Below are positions 1 to 6,098 of a DNA stretch of 6,098 bases, one piece after another (the first letter of the stretch is position 1; every line of letters starts with the position of its first letter). The notes below the pieces were generated by a model that worked only from the letters and a program-made list of their open reading frames with translations, did no database searches and was not told the origin of the DNA. Source of the stretch: UBA1151 sp963579925. Its GTDB lineage: Bacteria > Chloroflexota > Dehalococcoidia > Lucifugimonadales > Lucifugimonadaceae. The position numbers were made by a program, and so were the translations under genes. Where the stretch lies: NCBI GenBank assembly GCA_963579925.1, contig CAUZJA010000167.1:1-6098 (forward strand), given 5' to 3'.

Positions 1-1268
1 CAGCAGGCTGCTCTTGAGGCGGTTCAAAATATCGAGGAGTGATTCAAGCTCTTCAGGGTGGTCTTCCGCAACGTCGTTGAGTTGACCCAGTCGTAGTTCT
101 GCAGTTGTGACTTTTGCTTCTGCCTGGCCAAGTACTACGCCGGCTTCCCGGAGGTCTTTCTCAGCTTCGGTGTGCTTGGTCTGAGAGGCGTCCAAAGCTG
201 CTTCGTGCAGGTCGATGTCACCAGGCCTGACTTCAGCGGCGAACTTCTGGGCGCGCTCTACTGTCCAACCGCCCTCGATCTGACTCAGGCGAGATTCAAG
301 TTCAGCGCGGGAGGTATTGTCTTTTGCTTCCGTGTCCTCAGTTTGGCCGACCAGTGCGTTGAACTCATCGCGTCCTTCAAGAAGATTTTCGATCTCCACT
401 AGCTCTGCTAGCTCATCATCAGATGGCTGGATGGCGTCGATCTCTTCGATTCGCTGCTCTTCAGTGGCTCGAGCAGCCTCAGCTCTGGCGCGGGTCATGG
501 AGAGGACGGAAGACGCTGTATCAAGTGAGATCATTGGGTCATCGTGCATGTACGGTAGGCGCGGTAGCTCCGCCATCTGGCGTTGCAGCTCTAGCATCTT
601 GTTCCATGCCGGTCGCAACTCTGTGAGCAGTTCCAGCCTTGCCTGACGCTTACGGGCGCTGCGGAGCCGTCGTCCGATTCCGACTACCGAGCGCTGAAGG
701 TTATCGACTCTTGCGATCTGCAGGCTACGGCTCGCTCGCATCTCTTCCATGATCTCGTAGATCGATGGTGGGCGGTCGGGGAAGCCGGCAGCCTGTCTGG
801 CCGTTGACTCTTCTTCTGCCGCAAGTCTTGCGATCTCGGCAAGGGTCTGGGCGATCTGGAACTTGACTACGTCCCTGAAGCGCTCAAAGTCTGCCGGGTC
901 GATGGAGTAAATACTTCGCAGTGCCTGTGGGTTGGCGGTGCCAACGAGCTGCTCAAGATTGCGTCTGCACCGGTGACGGTGACAAGGCCGCCTTCTCCGG
1001 AGATATCGACTGAGCCCATTCGGCTGTATCGAGAGACGGTTACCGGGCCTTCTTCGGACTCAAATCCAAGGAAGCCGCCGTATGTGCCGTTGTTGGAAGC
1101 TGTGCCGGCCGTGCCGAAGCCGAAGAGCACGCTCCAGATGAATGCTCTCAGCGCGCGAGCGGATTGCTCATCTTTTGTGACGACAAGGTTGAATCCCGGC
1201 TTGAAATCCCCAATGAGCGCATCACGGTATGGGCCGAATCCATCTATGTAAAGACTGTTTAGAAACAA
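1..1268 (-). CDS. YhaN-like coiled-coil ATPase paralogue with degenerate P-loop; frameshifted, C-terminal part outside window
   Basis: This is a second YhaN-family (SbcC/Rad50-like) protein, downstream of an intact YhaN gene. Its N-terminus (MFLNSLYIDGFGPY) lines up residue for residue with that of the neighbour (MKFENIHIESFGPH). The following strand and helix also match: GFNLVV, then a region ending ALRAFIWSVLFG against AIRALIRMVLFG. Between them the Walker A GPNEAGKS is replaced by TKDEQSAR (residues 31-38), so both glycines, the lysine and the serine are lost. ATP binding at this site is therefore unlikely. After residue 103 the frame changes by one base. From 960 to the window edge 320 codons are open, and they begin with a stretch (LEQLVG...LRSIYSIDPADFERF) matching LTAILG...YQNVFSISLSELESM of the neighbour. 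Long Glu/Ala/Arg-rich coiled coil follows, including an IEGGWTVERAQKF segment like LGEGWSTDTLNAF. I chose TTG at 1268 as the start because of this alignment. The end of the gene, with any signature and Walker B motifs, is not visible. Identity as a YhaN paralogue is well supported. Whether it is functional is open. Confidence 0.8.
955..966 (-). other. Single-base frame disruption inside the YhaN-like paralogue
   Basis: Upstream of this point the conserved protein is read in one frame, ending ...VTVTGADA. That frame then runs 30 non-homologous codons to a TAG at 867-869. The homologous continuation (NLEQLVG...) starts at 960 in the frame reached by losing one base. Restoring one base, for example GCA AAT in place of GC AAT, joins ADA directly to NLEQ at the spacing seen in the intact neighbour. 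The exact base is uncertain by a few positions. No slippery heptamer is visible here. A real one-base deletion or an assembly error fits better than programmed frameshifting. Confidence 0.75.
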
Positions 1269-1276
1269 GTATCCCC
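1266..1276 (-). promoter_or_regulatory. Weak ribosome binding site and TTG start of the YhaN paralogue
   Basis: On the minus strand GGCGGGGATAC directly precedes TTG at 1268-1266. The GGGGA core is only three bases from the codon, which is a tight spacing. There is no ATG in this frame upstream. Another TTG at 1379 would add 37 residues with no counterpart in YhaN. The match of residue 1 with the YhaN start decides for TTG 1268. Confidence 0.5.
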
Positions 1277-1423
1277 GCCAGATTCTCGTCGAGTAGTACG
1301 TCAGTCGATCAGGAGACGCACTGCGCGATGAGACGAGGTTATGGGGAAGGGGCAGCAAAGTATGTTGTGGACGCCCCAATTCGCATGGGGGGTTTCCACA
1401 CAGCCGTTAACAGGTATTGGTTT
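1269..1423 (-). other. Intercistronic gap between the two YhaN-like genes
   Basis: About 155 bases separate the TAA of the intact YhaN gene (1424-1426) from the TTG start of the paralogue. A small inverted repeat, CCCCA (1374-1378) with TGGGG (1386-1390) and a 7-base loop, is present. It lacks a following T-run on the minus strand, so it is not a convincing intrinsic terminator. I see no convincing -35/-10 pair. The simplest reading is one transcript across the gap, but a separate promoter cannot be excluded. Confidence 0.4.
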
Positions 1424-4400
1424 TTACAATCTGACGATGGCGGGGGCTGGCAGGCCGGTTTCAGTAGCGGCCTTGATGAAGCCATCTACGGTGCTTTCGT
1501 GGCAGGTTAGCGACAGTATCTGCTGGGTGCTTGAGAGCCGAGTGATGGCTTCAAACGCTGACTTGGCGCGGTCTTTATCGAAGTTGACGGTGATATCGTC
1601 CATTACCAGTGGCAGTGGTTCAGAGTGCTCGCAGTACTCTGTGATGAGCGCGAAACGTATCGCGAGATAGAGCTGCTCTGCGGTGCCGCGCGAGAGTTCG
1701 TCCACCCCTTTAGCAACGTCGTGCTCGTCAAAAACCCTGATTTCATCTTCACCGAGGACAGTTTCGATGCGCGTGTAGCTGCCTCTGGTGAGTTGGGTGA
1801 AGTACTCCGTGGCATGTTGCATCAGGGGCGCCTGGCGCTCGCGTTGGTAGCGCTCACGGGTGGTGGTGATGGCGTGATGGGCCACTGAAAGCACCGCCCA
1901 GCGGTGGGCCTGCTCTTCAATGGTCTGCTCTAGTTCATCAATTTTCAGTTCGTGCGCCGAGGTGGGGTTCGACTTTTCGAGCTCGTCCTTCTGAGTACGC
2001 AGCCCTCCAAGCGTCACCTGGCGCTCGCCGCGCTCGCTGTCCAGTTGGCGGATCTGATCTTCAGCGGCGGCTAGCTCTGCTGCAATCTCCTCGTCGGCAG
2101 TTTCAGAAATCTCTGTCAGGATGGAGTCTGGCCCTGAGTCGTTGACTGAGGGTTGGTTGAGGATTAGATCTTCTAGTGATTTCTCGGCGGAAGCGCGTTC
2201 TTGAAGTTCGACGGCCACCGTCTTGAACTCCTCAGGAGTCGCAGAATCGGCGAGCTTGAGAAGGTCGCGTTCGTCTTTTTCAAGAGTGGCGACTTGAGTT
2301 CCGAGGGTTTCAACGTTCTCGGAGAGTCTGCGTATTTCGCTCTGCATCTCATCTGTTGTGGCTGAGTTCTTTACGTATGACTCATGGACATCAGCAAGAT
2401 GAATGATTGTTGCGCCGGCGTGACCGCTCAGCGCCGGGGTGATTCCAAGGGCCGTTGTGATTGGGTTCAGCGCAGACTCCACCTCTTCGACTCTGGCCGA
2501 CATGGCGCCGACTCGGCCTTCAAGGTCAATTGCGTTGCTCTTGAGGAGTTTGAGCGCCCTGATGCGCTCGACTGAAGCCAGAGCGCGCGCCGCGTCGAAA
2601 CCGGCGTCGAATCCAAGATCGGTCATCAAGGCGTGCCATGATGACTCAACCGCGTCTAGATCTTCCTTCGCGCTGGAGAAGGCATCGGTCGCTGTTTTGA
2701 TCTGTTCTTGTGCCCGCTGGAGCTCAACGGCCAGGTTTGCTTGCAGTTGCTCGAACTTCTCGTAATCAGTCCGACGTGAGATGTCGATCTGATTGGTGGA
2801 GAGTTCTTCGACGACTTGTCGTTCGGATATATCACCGGTGAGGTTGAGTTCGTTGAGGAGTCTCTGAATTTCGGAATTCGGGTCTGATGAGACGCCTGTA
2901 GTGGGCGCAGAGGCTTTGCGCGTGAAGAGGTACGCCGCTATGCCGCCAAGACCGATTCCGCCCAGGATTCCAATCCATTGAGCAAGCGCAGCGGACACTA
3001 CTATGAGGGCGATTCCAAGCACAGCGCTGCCTGCAGCCACGATGCGGTTCGATGACGTTTCTGTGACCGGCGAACTCGCGGCAGAAGTTGAACGGTTGTC
3101 GATGATGGTGAGCCTCAGGCTCTCCAATTTGGATGTTCGAGCCGCCAGATCTCGTTCGGAAAGGTCAGGCACGTCGCCCAGCGCACTTTTTTGGCGTTCC
3201 GCGTCCTCGATATCGCGGCTGATTTTGTCGCCGGTTACCTTCAACGTCTCAAGCTGATTACGCGCATCGTTGTGTGCTGTCAGGTGTCGTTCGTATTCCG
3301 ACTGGGTTGCAATGATTCGAGCTTCTGTACCCTCGAAATCGACAAACGCATTGAGGGTGTCAGTTGACCAGCCTTCACCCAGAGACATGAGGCCAGTGGT
3401 GAGACTGCTTCGCTCTCCTTCGAGTTGAGATGCCACACTTGGAAGATTGTCGACTGCGTCCTCGTATGACTTCTGCTTTGAGAGGATGCCTTTGATCTCG
3501 GCCTCATGCTCGTCGACGCCGGAATGCGGTGCGATCAATTCCAACTCTTCGGTTCGACTCCGAAGGCGCACTTCAGCGTCGGATAGTTGGAGCTTCACGC
3601 CCGCCATATCTGAGGTGAGTCTATTGAGCTGATCCATACCGTCGGGCGGAAAACCGTTGACCGTTCGGAACCCCGCGATCTGATCTTCGAGCAGCTTCTT
3701 TCGGGCTACAACAGGCCGAAGTTCGTTGATGGACTTGAGTCGTGCGGATCGTGTCCGGGATTTGATGAGATCTGCATCCAGGACGCTGATCTTTTCTTTG
3801 ACATCACGGATATTCCGGGCCAGATCTTCATATCCGCTGGCCATAGCTATGGCGTCTCGAAGGGCGCGACGCTCCTCCGCGATTGCGGTGAGATTCTTCC
3901 TGAGCAACCCGGCGCTGGGCGACCAGAGGCCGGACGGTGACGATCGCTCGGCGTCCAACTGTTTCATGGCATCGGGCAGGCTCACTTCACCGAGGCCAAG
4001 TCCGGCCGAGTAGATGCGGTCGCGAATTTGATCGGCACCCAGCGTATCCATCGATTCCAGTTCAGAGAGGCTGATGCTGAACACGTTCTGGTAGAGCGTC
4101 TCGTCGATACGGCCAAGAATTGCCGTCAACAGTTCCTGGCTACCATCCTCATCGCCGCTCACGACGGGCTGTTTACGCTCTGTGCGCTGGACGTTGAATC
4201 GTTTGCCATCCTGCGCCAGCATCGTCAACGATCCGGCTCCAGCGGCGTTAGATCTGTGCGTGTAGTTGAATGCGGACGCGCCCTGCGAGCGCGCATTCAT
4301 TCGGCCAAACAGAACCATGCGAATCAACGCCCTGATGGCAGACTTTCCAGCCTCGTTCGGGCCGTGAATTACCGTCAGGCCGCTGGACAGATCGCTCTCG

Positions 4401-4459
4401 TTCAGGGTTCTGTTGACGTGAGGGCCGAAGCTCTCGATGTGGATGTTCTCAAACTTCAT
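1424..4459 (-). CDS. yhaN: YhaN-type AAA/ABC ATPase (SbcC/Rad50-like) with membrane hairpin
   Basis: This is an SMC/Rad50-like ATPase of about 1011 residues, close to the usual YhaN length, and the expected partner of the nuclease encoded just upstream. Walker A GPNEAGKS lies at residues 33-40, after the family N-terminus with the FGP motif. The ABC signature LSRGTAEQ is at 922-929, the Walker B strand LPLVMDD ends in D954-D955, and the H-loop histidine (TCHE) is at 987. All ATPase motifs are therefore intact. The Asp-Asp after Walker B is, as far as I recall, usual in YhaN proteins. Coiled coil covers about 188-460 and 528-880. Between them two hydrophobic segments (about 473-491 and 493-512, glycine-rich, followed by TRK) form a probable membrane hairpin where Rad50 would have its zinc hook. 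No CxxC is present. I chose ATG 4459 because it gives the canonical MKFENIHI start. A TTG at 4495 would overlap the upstream gene and add 12 atypical residues. Confidence 0.9.
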   Translation of the reverse strand: MKFENIHIESFGPHVNRTLNESDLSSGLTVIHGPNEAGKSAIRALIRMVLFGRMNARSQGASAFNYTHRSNAAGAGSLTMLAQDGKRFNVQRTERKQPVVSGDEDGSQELLTAILGRIDETLYQNVFSISLSELESMDTLGADQIRDRIYSAGLGLGEVSLPDAMKQLDAERSSPSGLWSPSAGLLRKNLTAIAEERRALRDAIAMASGYEDLARNIRDVKEKISVLDADLIKSRTRSARLKSINELRPVVARKKLLEDQIAGFRTVNGFPPDGMDQLNRLTSDMAGVKLQLSDAEVRLRSRTEELELIAPHSGVDEHEAEIKGILSKQKSYEDAVDNLPSVASQLEGERSSLTTGLMSLGEGWSTDTLNAFVDFEGTEARIIATQSEYERHLTAHNDARNQLETLKVTGDKISRDIEDAERQKSALGDVPDLSERDLAARTSKLESLRLTIIDNRSTSAASSPVTETSSNRIVAAGSAVLGIALIVVSAALAQWIGILGGIGLGGIAAYLFTRKASAPTTGVSSDPNSEIQRLLNELNLTGDISERQVVEELSTNQIDISRRTDYEKFEQLQANLAVELQRAQEQIKTATDAFSSAKEDLDAVESSWHALMTDLGFDAGFDAARALASVERIRALKLLKSNAIDLEGRVGAMSARVEEVESALNPITTALGITPALSGHAGATIIHLADVHESYVKNSATTDEMQSEIRRLSENVETLGTQVATLEKDERDLLKLADSATPEEFKTVAVELQERASAEKSLEDLILNQPSVNDSGPDSILTEISETADEEIAAELAAAEDQIRQLDSERGERQVTLGGLRTQKDELEKSNPTSAHELKIDELEQTIEEQAHRWAVLSVAHHAITTTRERYQRERQAPLMQHATEYFTQLTRGSYTRIETVLGEDEIRVFDEHDVAKGVDELSRGTAEQLYLAIRFALITEYCEHSEPLPLVMDDITVNFDKDRAKSAFEAITRLSSTQQILSLTCHESTVDGFIKAATETGLPAPAIVRL

Positions 4460-4463
4460 ATCA
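4457..4463 (-). promoter_or_regulatory. Stop-start junction coupling the nuclease and ATPase genes
   Basis: The nuclease gene ends with TGA at 4463-4461. After a single base the ATPase ATG follows at 4459-4457. The nearest purine-rich stretch, CGGAG, lies rather far upstream (about 12 bases). Translation of the ATPase therefore probably depends on ribosomes finishing the nuclease, which would favour balanced production of the two subunits. Confidence 0.6.
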
Positions 4464-5720
4464 GCCTGAAGCTCCGCTTTGCGTGCCTGGCTCAAGCAGA
4501 TCGAGCAGGTAGGTCATGGCCTCTTGTTGAAGTTCTGTGACGTTCTCTTCAGATAACTTTGAGCGTCTGTCTGCCCGGTCTGAAAAGACCTCAGAAAGCG
4601 TGGGGTCCAGGTCTGCCAGTGACGCCGTGGTTACCGATTTCAGCACCTCGCCAAGGAAGTCATCCTGCTCCATTCGCAGATCAATATCGATATCCGGGCG
4701 GGTGCTGACCTTAATTCGTTCCAGCCAGGCCCAGGGTGAGAGTAGTTCAAACGCCTCACGTACAAGGATCTCCAGATCCGCGATGTCCTCGGTGGAGTTC
4801 AATTCCGTATGGAGGTCACCTCTGCCAGTGAGTGTGACGCGAGTGATCAAGTCACGCCCGTCTGCAGCTGATTGAGCTATTCGGAGCTCATCGACGATAG
4901 CGTCGCGGAGTGCGTCGATTGCGGATAATCCGTCTATGGAGACCTCAACGTGCTCCCAGCGGATTACGTCTAGAGGCTGGAATCGCGGGCTCGCGTGGCC
5001 GGATTCGTCCACTTCTACGACGAGGCAGCCGCGCGCACCTGGTTCGCCAATGTCGCGGCCCTGGATATTGCCGGAGTAGGCCACGGTCATGAACTGCTGT
5101 GGCTCAACGCTCCACTTGTGGATGTGTCCAAGCGCCCAGTATTCGATGGCTTTCTGGCTCAAATCTGAGATTGAGCAAGGCGCGTAGTTGGCGTGAGCGG
5201 TGTTTCCGCCGAGGTTGCAGTGGAGCAGGCCGATGCTGAATACGTTAGAGTCAGGCGGCATGGTGAACTGGGCGGCGAGATTGTCGGTTACATCACGCTT
5301 TGAGTAGCTGACACCTTGAATCTGCGCGAGCGGTTGGCCATCTTTCAGATGGTTCCTCCACTCGATATCTGTGCCAAAAAAGTGGGCCTCTGGCGGGTAT
5401 TTCACGGAGTCCGGGCGTCCCGTGAGCGGGTCGTGGTTCCCACGGACGATGTAAGTGTGTATTCCGGCGTTAGCCAGAGATTGCAGTGCATCCTGCAATT
5501 TGACGCGGGCGAACACGGACGGATTGTCGCTATCAAACGCGTCACCGGCAATTAACAGGAAGTCAGCCTCTTCTTGTTTGCATAGCTCTACCAGGTTATC
5601 GAGCGCCTGGTAGCTCGCGACTTCGACTTTCTTGCCAACGATTGGCTCACGCGACTTCAACCCTTTAATAGGGCTGTCGATGTGGAGGTCCGATGCGTGA
5701 ATGAACTTGAATGCAGGCAT
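4461..5720 (-). CDS. yhaO: YhaO-type DNA repair exonuclease (SbcD/Mre11-like metallophosphoesterase)
   Basis: This is a 419-residue calcineurin-like phosphoesterase of the SbcD/Mre11 class, close in length to YhaO proteins. It is expected to use two metal ions, typically manganese, to cleave DNA, with the adjacent YhaN-type ATPase as motor or gate. All metal-binding motifs are present: D11 and H13 in ASDLHID, D60 and D63 in AGDAFDSD, N95-H96-D97 in RGNHD, H167 in LLHCN, and H199 and H201 in GHIH. Segments such as NYAPCSISDL and GNIQGRDIGEPGARGC are typical of the YhaO branch and mark the end of the catalytic domain near residue 250. The remaining 170 residues correspond to the C-terminal accessory domain, acidic and helical near the end, which probably contacts the ATPase coiled coil. 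The ATG start gives the usual FKFIHASDLHID opening. No clear Shine-Dalgarno sequence precedes it. It is the first gene of the minus-strand cluster. The in vivo substrate cannot be read from sequence. Confidence 0.93.
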   Translation of the reverse strand: MPAFKFIHASDLHIDSPIKGLKSREPIVGKKVEVASYQALDNLVELCKQEEADFLLIAGDAFDSDNPSVFARVKLQDALQSLANAGIHTYIVRGNHDPLTGRPDSVKYPPEAHFFGTDIEWRNHLKDGQPLAQIQGVSYSKRDVTDNLAAQFTMPPDSNVFSIGLLHCNLGGNTAHANYAPCSISDLSQKAIEYWALGHIHKWSVEPQQFMTVAYSGNIQGRDIGEPGARGCLVVEVDESGHASPRFQPLDVIRWEHVEVSIDGLSAIDALRDAIVDELRIAQSAADGRDLITRVTLTGRGDLHTELNSTEDIADLEILVREAFELLSPWAWLERIKVSTRPDIDIDLRMEQDDFLGEVLKSVTTASLADLDPTLSEVFSDRADRRSKLSEENVTELQQEAMTYLLDLLEPGTQSGASG

Positions 5721-5769
5721 TTTCGGTCACAGATTCAGGGGCGAGGGTTTGAGATTGATCTCACGTCGG

Positions 5770-5778
5770 ATTCTAGCA
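5770..5778 (-). promoter_or_regulatory. Candidate extended -10 promoter for the yhaO-yhaN cluster
   Basis: On the minus strand TGCTAGAAT carries a TGn extension and a hexamer differing from TATAAT at one position. It sits about 50 bases before the nuclease ATG, leaving a leader of some 40 bases. No recognisable -35 hexamer lies 16-18 bases upstream. This is the best candidate I can see in the divergent region, but it rests on one short motif. Confidence 0.3.
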
Positions 5779-5819
5779 ACGAGAGGCGTGTCGCCCTATC
5801 GCTGCATGTCGATAACGGG

Positions 5820-5847
5820 GCCTGCCGCACGAGGTGCCTGCCGCACG
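5820..5847. repeat. Two direct copies of GCCTGCCGCACG, period 16
   Basis: GCCTGCCGCACG occurs exactly at 5820-5831 and again at 5836-5847 with four bases between. The 16-base period is not a full helical multiple. It may be a short duplication or a protein binding site, and no function can be assigned. Confidence 0.7.
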
Positions 5848-5872
5848 GGCACTGAAAAGAGAAGAAGTGCCC
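5847..5872. repeat. Inverted repeat GGGCACT / AGTGCCC
   Basis: GGGCACT at 5847-5853 is perfectly complementary to AGTGCCC at 5866-5872, enclosing a purine-only 12-base loop. It starts at the last base of the second direct repeat. No T-run follows on either strand, so it does not look like an intrinsic terminator. An operator or a leader hairpin of a cluster transcript starting further upstream is possible. Confidence 0.45.
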
Positions 5873-6017
5873 CTCGCGCGGGTGCTTCGAGGATCTGGGT
5901 CTATATCGGCACTCTGGAAGAAAAATTTAAGAATATTTATCGGCGTTTCATTTCTTGCTTCCACGATGTGTTGCGAGTCGGTCTATCCCATTCCCAGAGC
6001 ACGATCGGCAATCGAGA

Positions 6018-6041
6018 CCTATCCGACTACCTATCCAACTA
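6018..6041. repeat. Tandem 12-base repeat CCTATCCRACTA
   Basis: Two abutting 12-base units, 6018-6029 and 6030-6041, differ at one position (G6025 against A6037). They end just at the ribosome binding site of the plus-strand gene. A related CTATCC also occurs further upstream near 5983. They lie in the leader or promoter of the next gene, so a regulator site or a slippage duplication are both possible. Confidence 0.6.
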
Positions 6042-6046
6042 AAGGG
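6042..6046 (+). promoter_or_regulatory. Ribosome binding site AAGGG for the plus-strand gene
   Basis: AAGGG ends nine bases before the ATG at 6056, a normal distance. It is the main support for a real start there. Confidence 0.5.
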
Positions 6047-6055
6047 ATAATTTCG

Positions 6056-6098
6056 ATGAAACGAATTCGAATCAAGCATGGAACGGTGGCTGCACTCA
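6056..6098 (+). CDS. Start of an unidentified protein, possibly exported; cut by window end
   Basis: Only 14 codons are visible, reading MKRIRIKHGTVAAL. The first residues are strongly basic (K2, R3, R5, K7) and a small hydrophobic run begins at TVAAL. This resembles the start of a signal peptide or a membrane anchor. An AAGGG ribosome binding site stands at good spacing. The gene is divergent from the nuclease-ATPase cluster, so a functional link is not implied. No family can be named from so little sequence. Confidence 0.55.
   Translation, partial: MKRIRIKHGTVAAL

Larger units (their letters stand above)
5721..6055. other. Divergent intergenic region
   Basis: About 335 bases lie between the nuclease start (minus) and the next gene (plus), so promoters for both directions should be here. 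The segment holds a 12-base direct repeat and hairpin (5820-5872), an AT-rich block around 5929-5941, and a 12-base tandem repeat (6018-6041). Open frames across it, including a plus-strand one spanning 5701-6042, show no recognisable domain, and that one begins inside the nuclease gene, so I regard the region as non-coding. No tRNA or riboswitch pattern was recognised. Confidence 0.55.

Noticed and set aside
955..975. Programmed -1 frameshift signal in the paralogue
   Set aside because: No X XXY YYZ slippery heptamer is present at the junction and I see no obvious downstream stem or pseudoknot.
867..1379. A stand-alone 170-residue protein on the minus strand
   Set aside because: Its first 37 residues precede the point where YhaN homology starts, and its last 30 lie after the frame break with no homology. 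The true unit is the longer frameshifted YhaN-like gene.
1374..1390. Intrinsic terminator after yhaN
   Set aside because: The stem is only five base pairs with a 7-base loop, and no T-run follows on the minus strand.
4460..4495. A TTG start at 4495 for the YhaN-type ATPase
   Set aside because: It overlaps the nuclease gene and adds 12 residues before the canonical MKFENIHI start. ATG 4459 fits the family and the stop-start coupling.
4028..4540. Plus-strand open frame of 170 residues, and several other plus-strand frames opposite the cluster
   Set aside because: They lie antisense to strongly conserved YhaN/YhaO coding sequence, show no domain, and are explained by the codon pattern of the opposite strand.
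5820..6041. CRISPR-like array
   Set aside because: There are only two copies of each short repeat, without regular spacers of 30-40 bases, and no cas genes are nearby.
5701..6042. Plus-strand 113-residue open frame in the divergent region
   Set aside because: It starts inside the 5' end of the nuclease gene, has no clear ribosome binding site or recognisable motif, and runs across repeats and AT-rich sequence expected to be regulatory.

Overview
This is a bacterial chromosomal window, moderately GC-rich by eye, dominated by one minus-strand gene cluster read from right to left. In order of transcription it holds a YhaO-type (SbcD/Mre11-like) metallophosphoesterase, a YhaN-type (SbcC/Rad50-like) coiled-coil ATPase, and a second YhaN-like protein that runs off the left edge. 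Nothing fixes the phylum. YhaO/YhaN pairs occur in many bacteria, and a Chloroflexota-like environmental lineage is only a weak impression.

Layout: 1-1268 (minus) is the N-terminal part of a YhaN paralogue. Its fold-defining flanks are kept, but the Walker A lysine and glycines are gone, and the frame is broken once near position 960. 1269-1423 is an intercistronic gap. 1424-4459 (minus) is an intact YhaN-type ATPase with Walker A, ABC signature, Walker B and H-loop, and a membrane hairpin in mid coiled coil. 4461-5720 (minus) is an intact YhaO-type nuclease, one base from the YhaN start codon. 5721-6055 is a divergent intergenic region with short repeats, a hairpin and a weak promoter candidate. 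At 6056 a plus-strand gene begins, of which only about 14 codons are visible.

Working together: the YhaO nuclease and YhaN ATPase are expected to form a Mre11-Rad50-like complex acting on DNA ends or structures, probably held near the membrane by the YhaN hairpin. The unusual element is the third gene, a tandem YhaN copy with a degenerate P-loop. It could be an ATPase-dead partner in an asymmetric head dimer, or a copy that is decaying. Its C-terminal ATPase half, which would help decide, lies outside the window.
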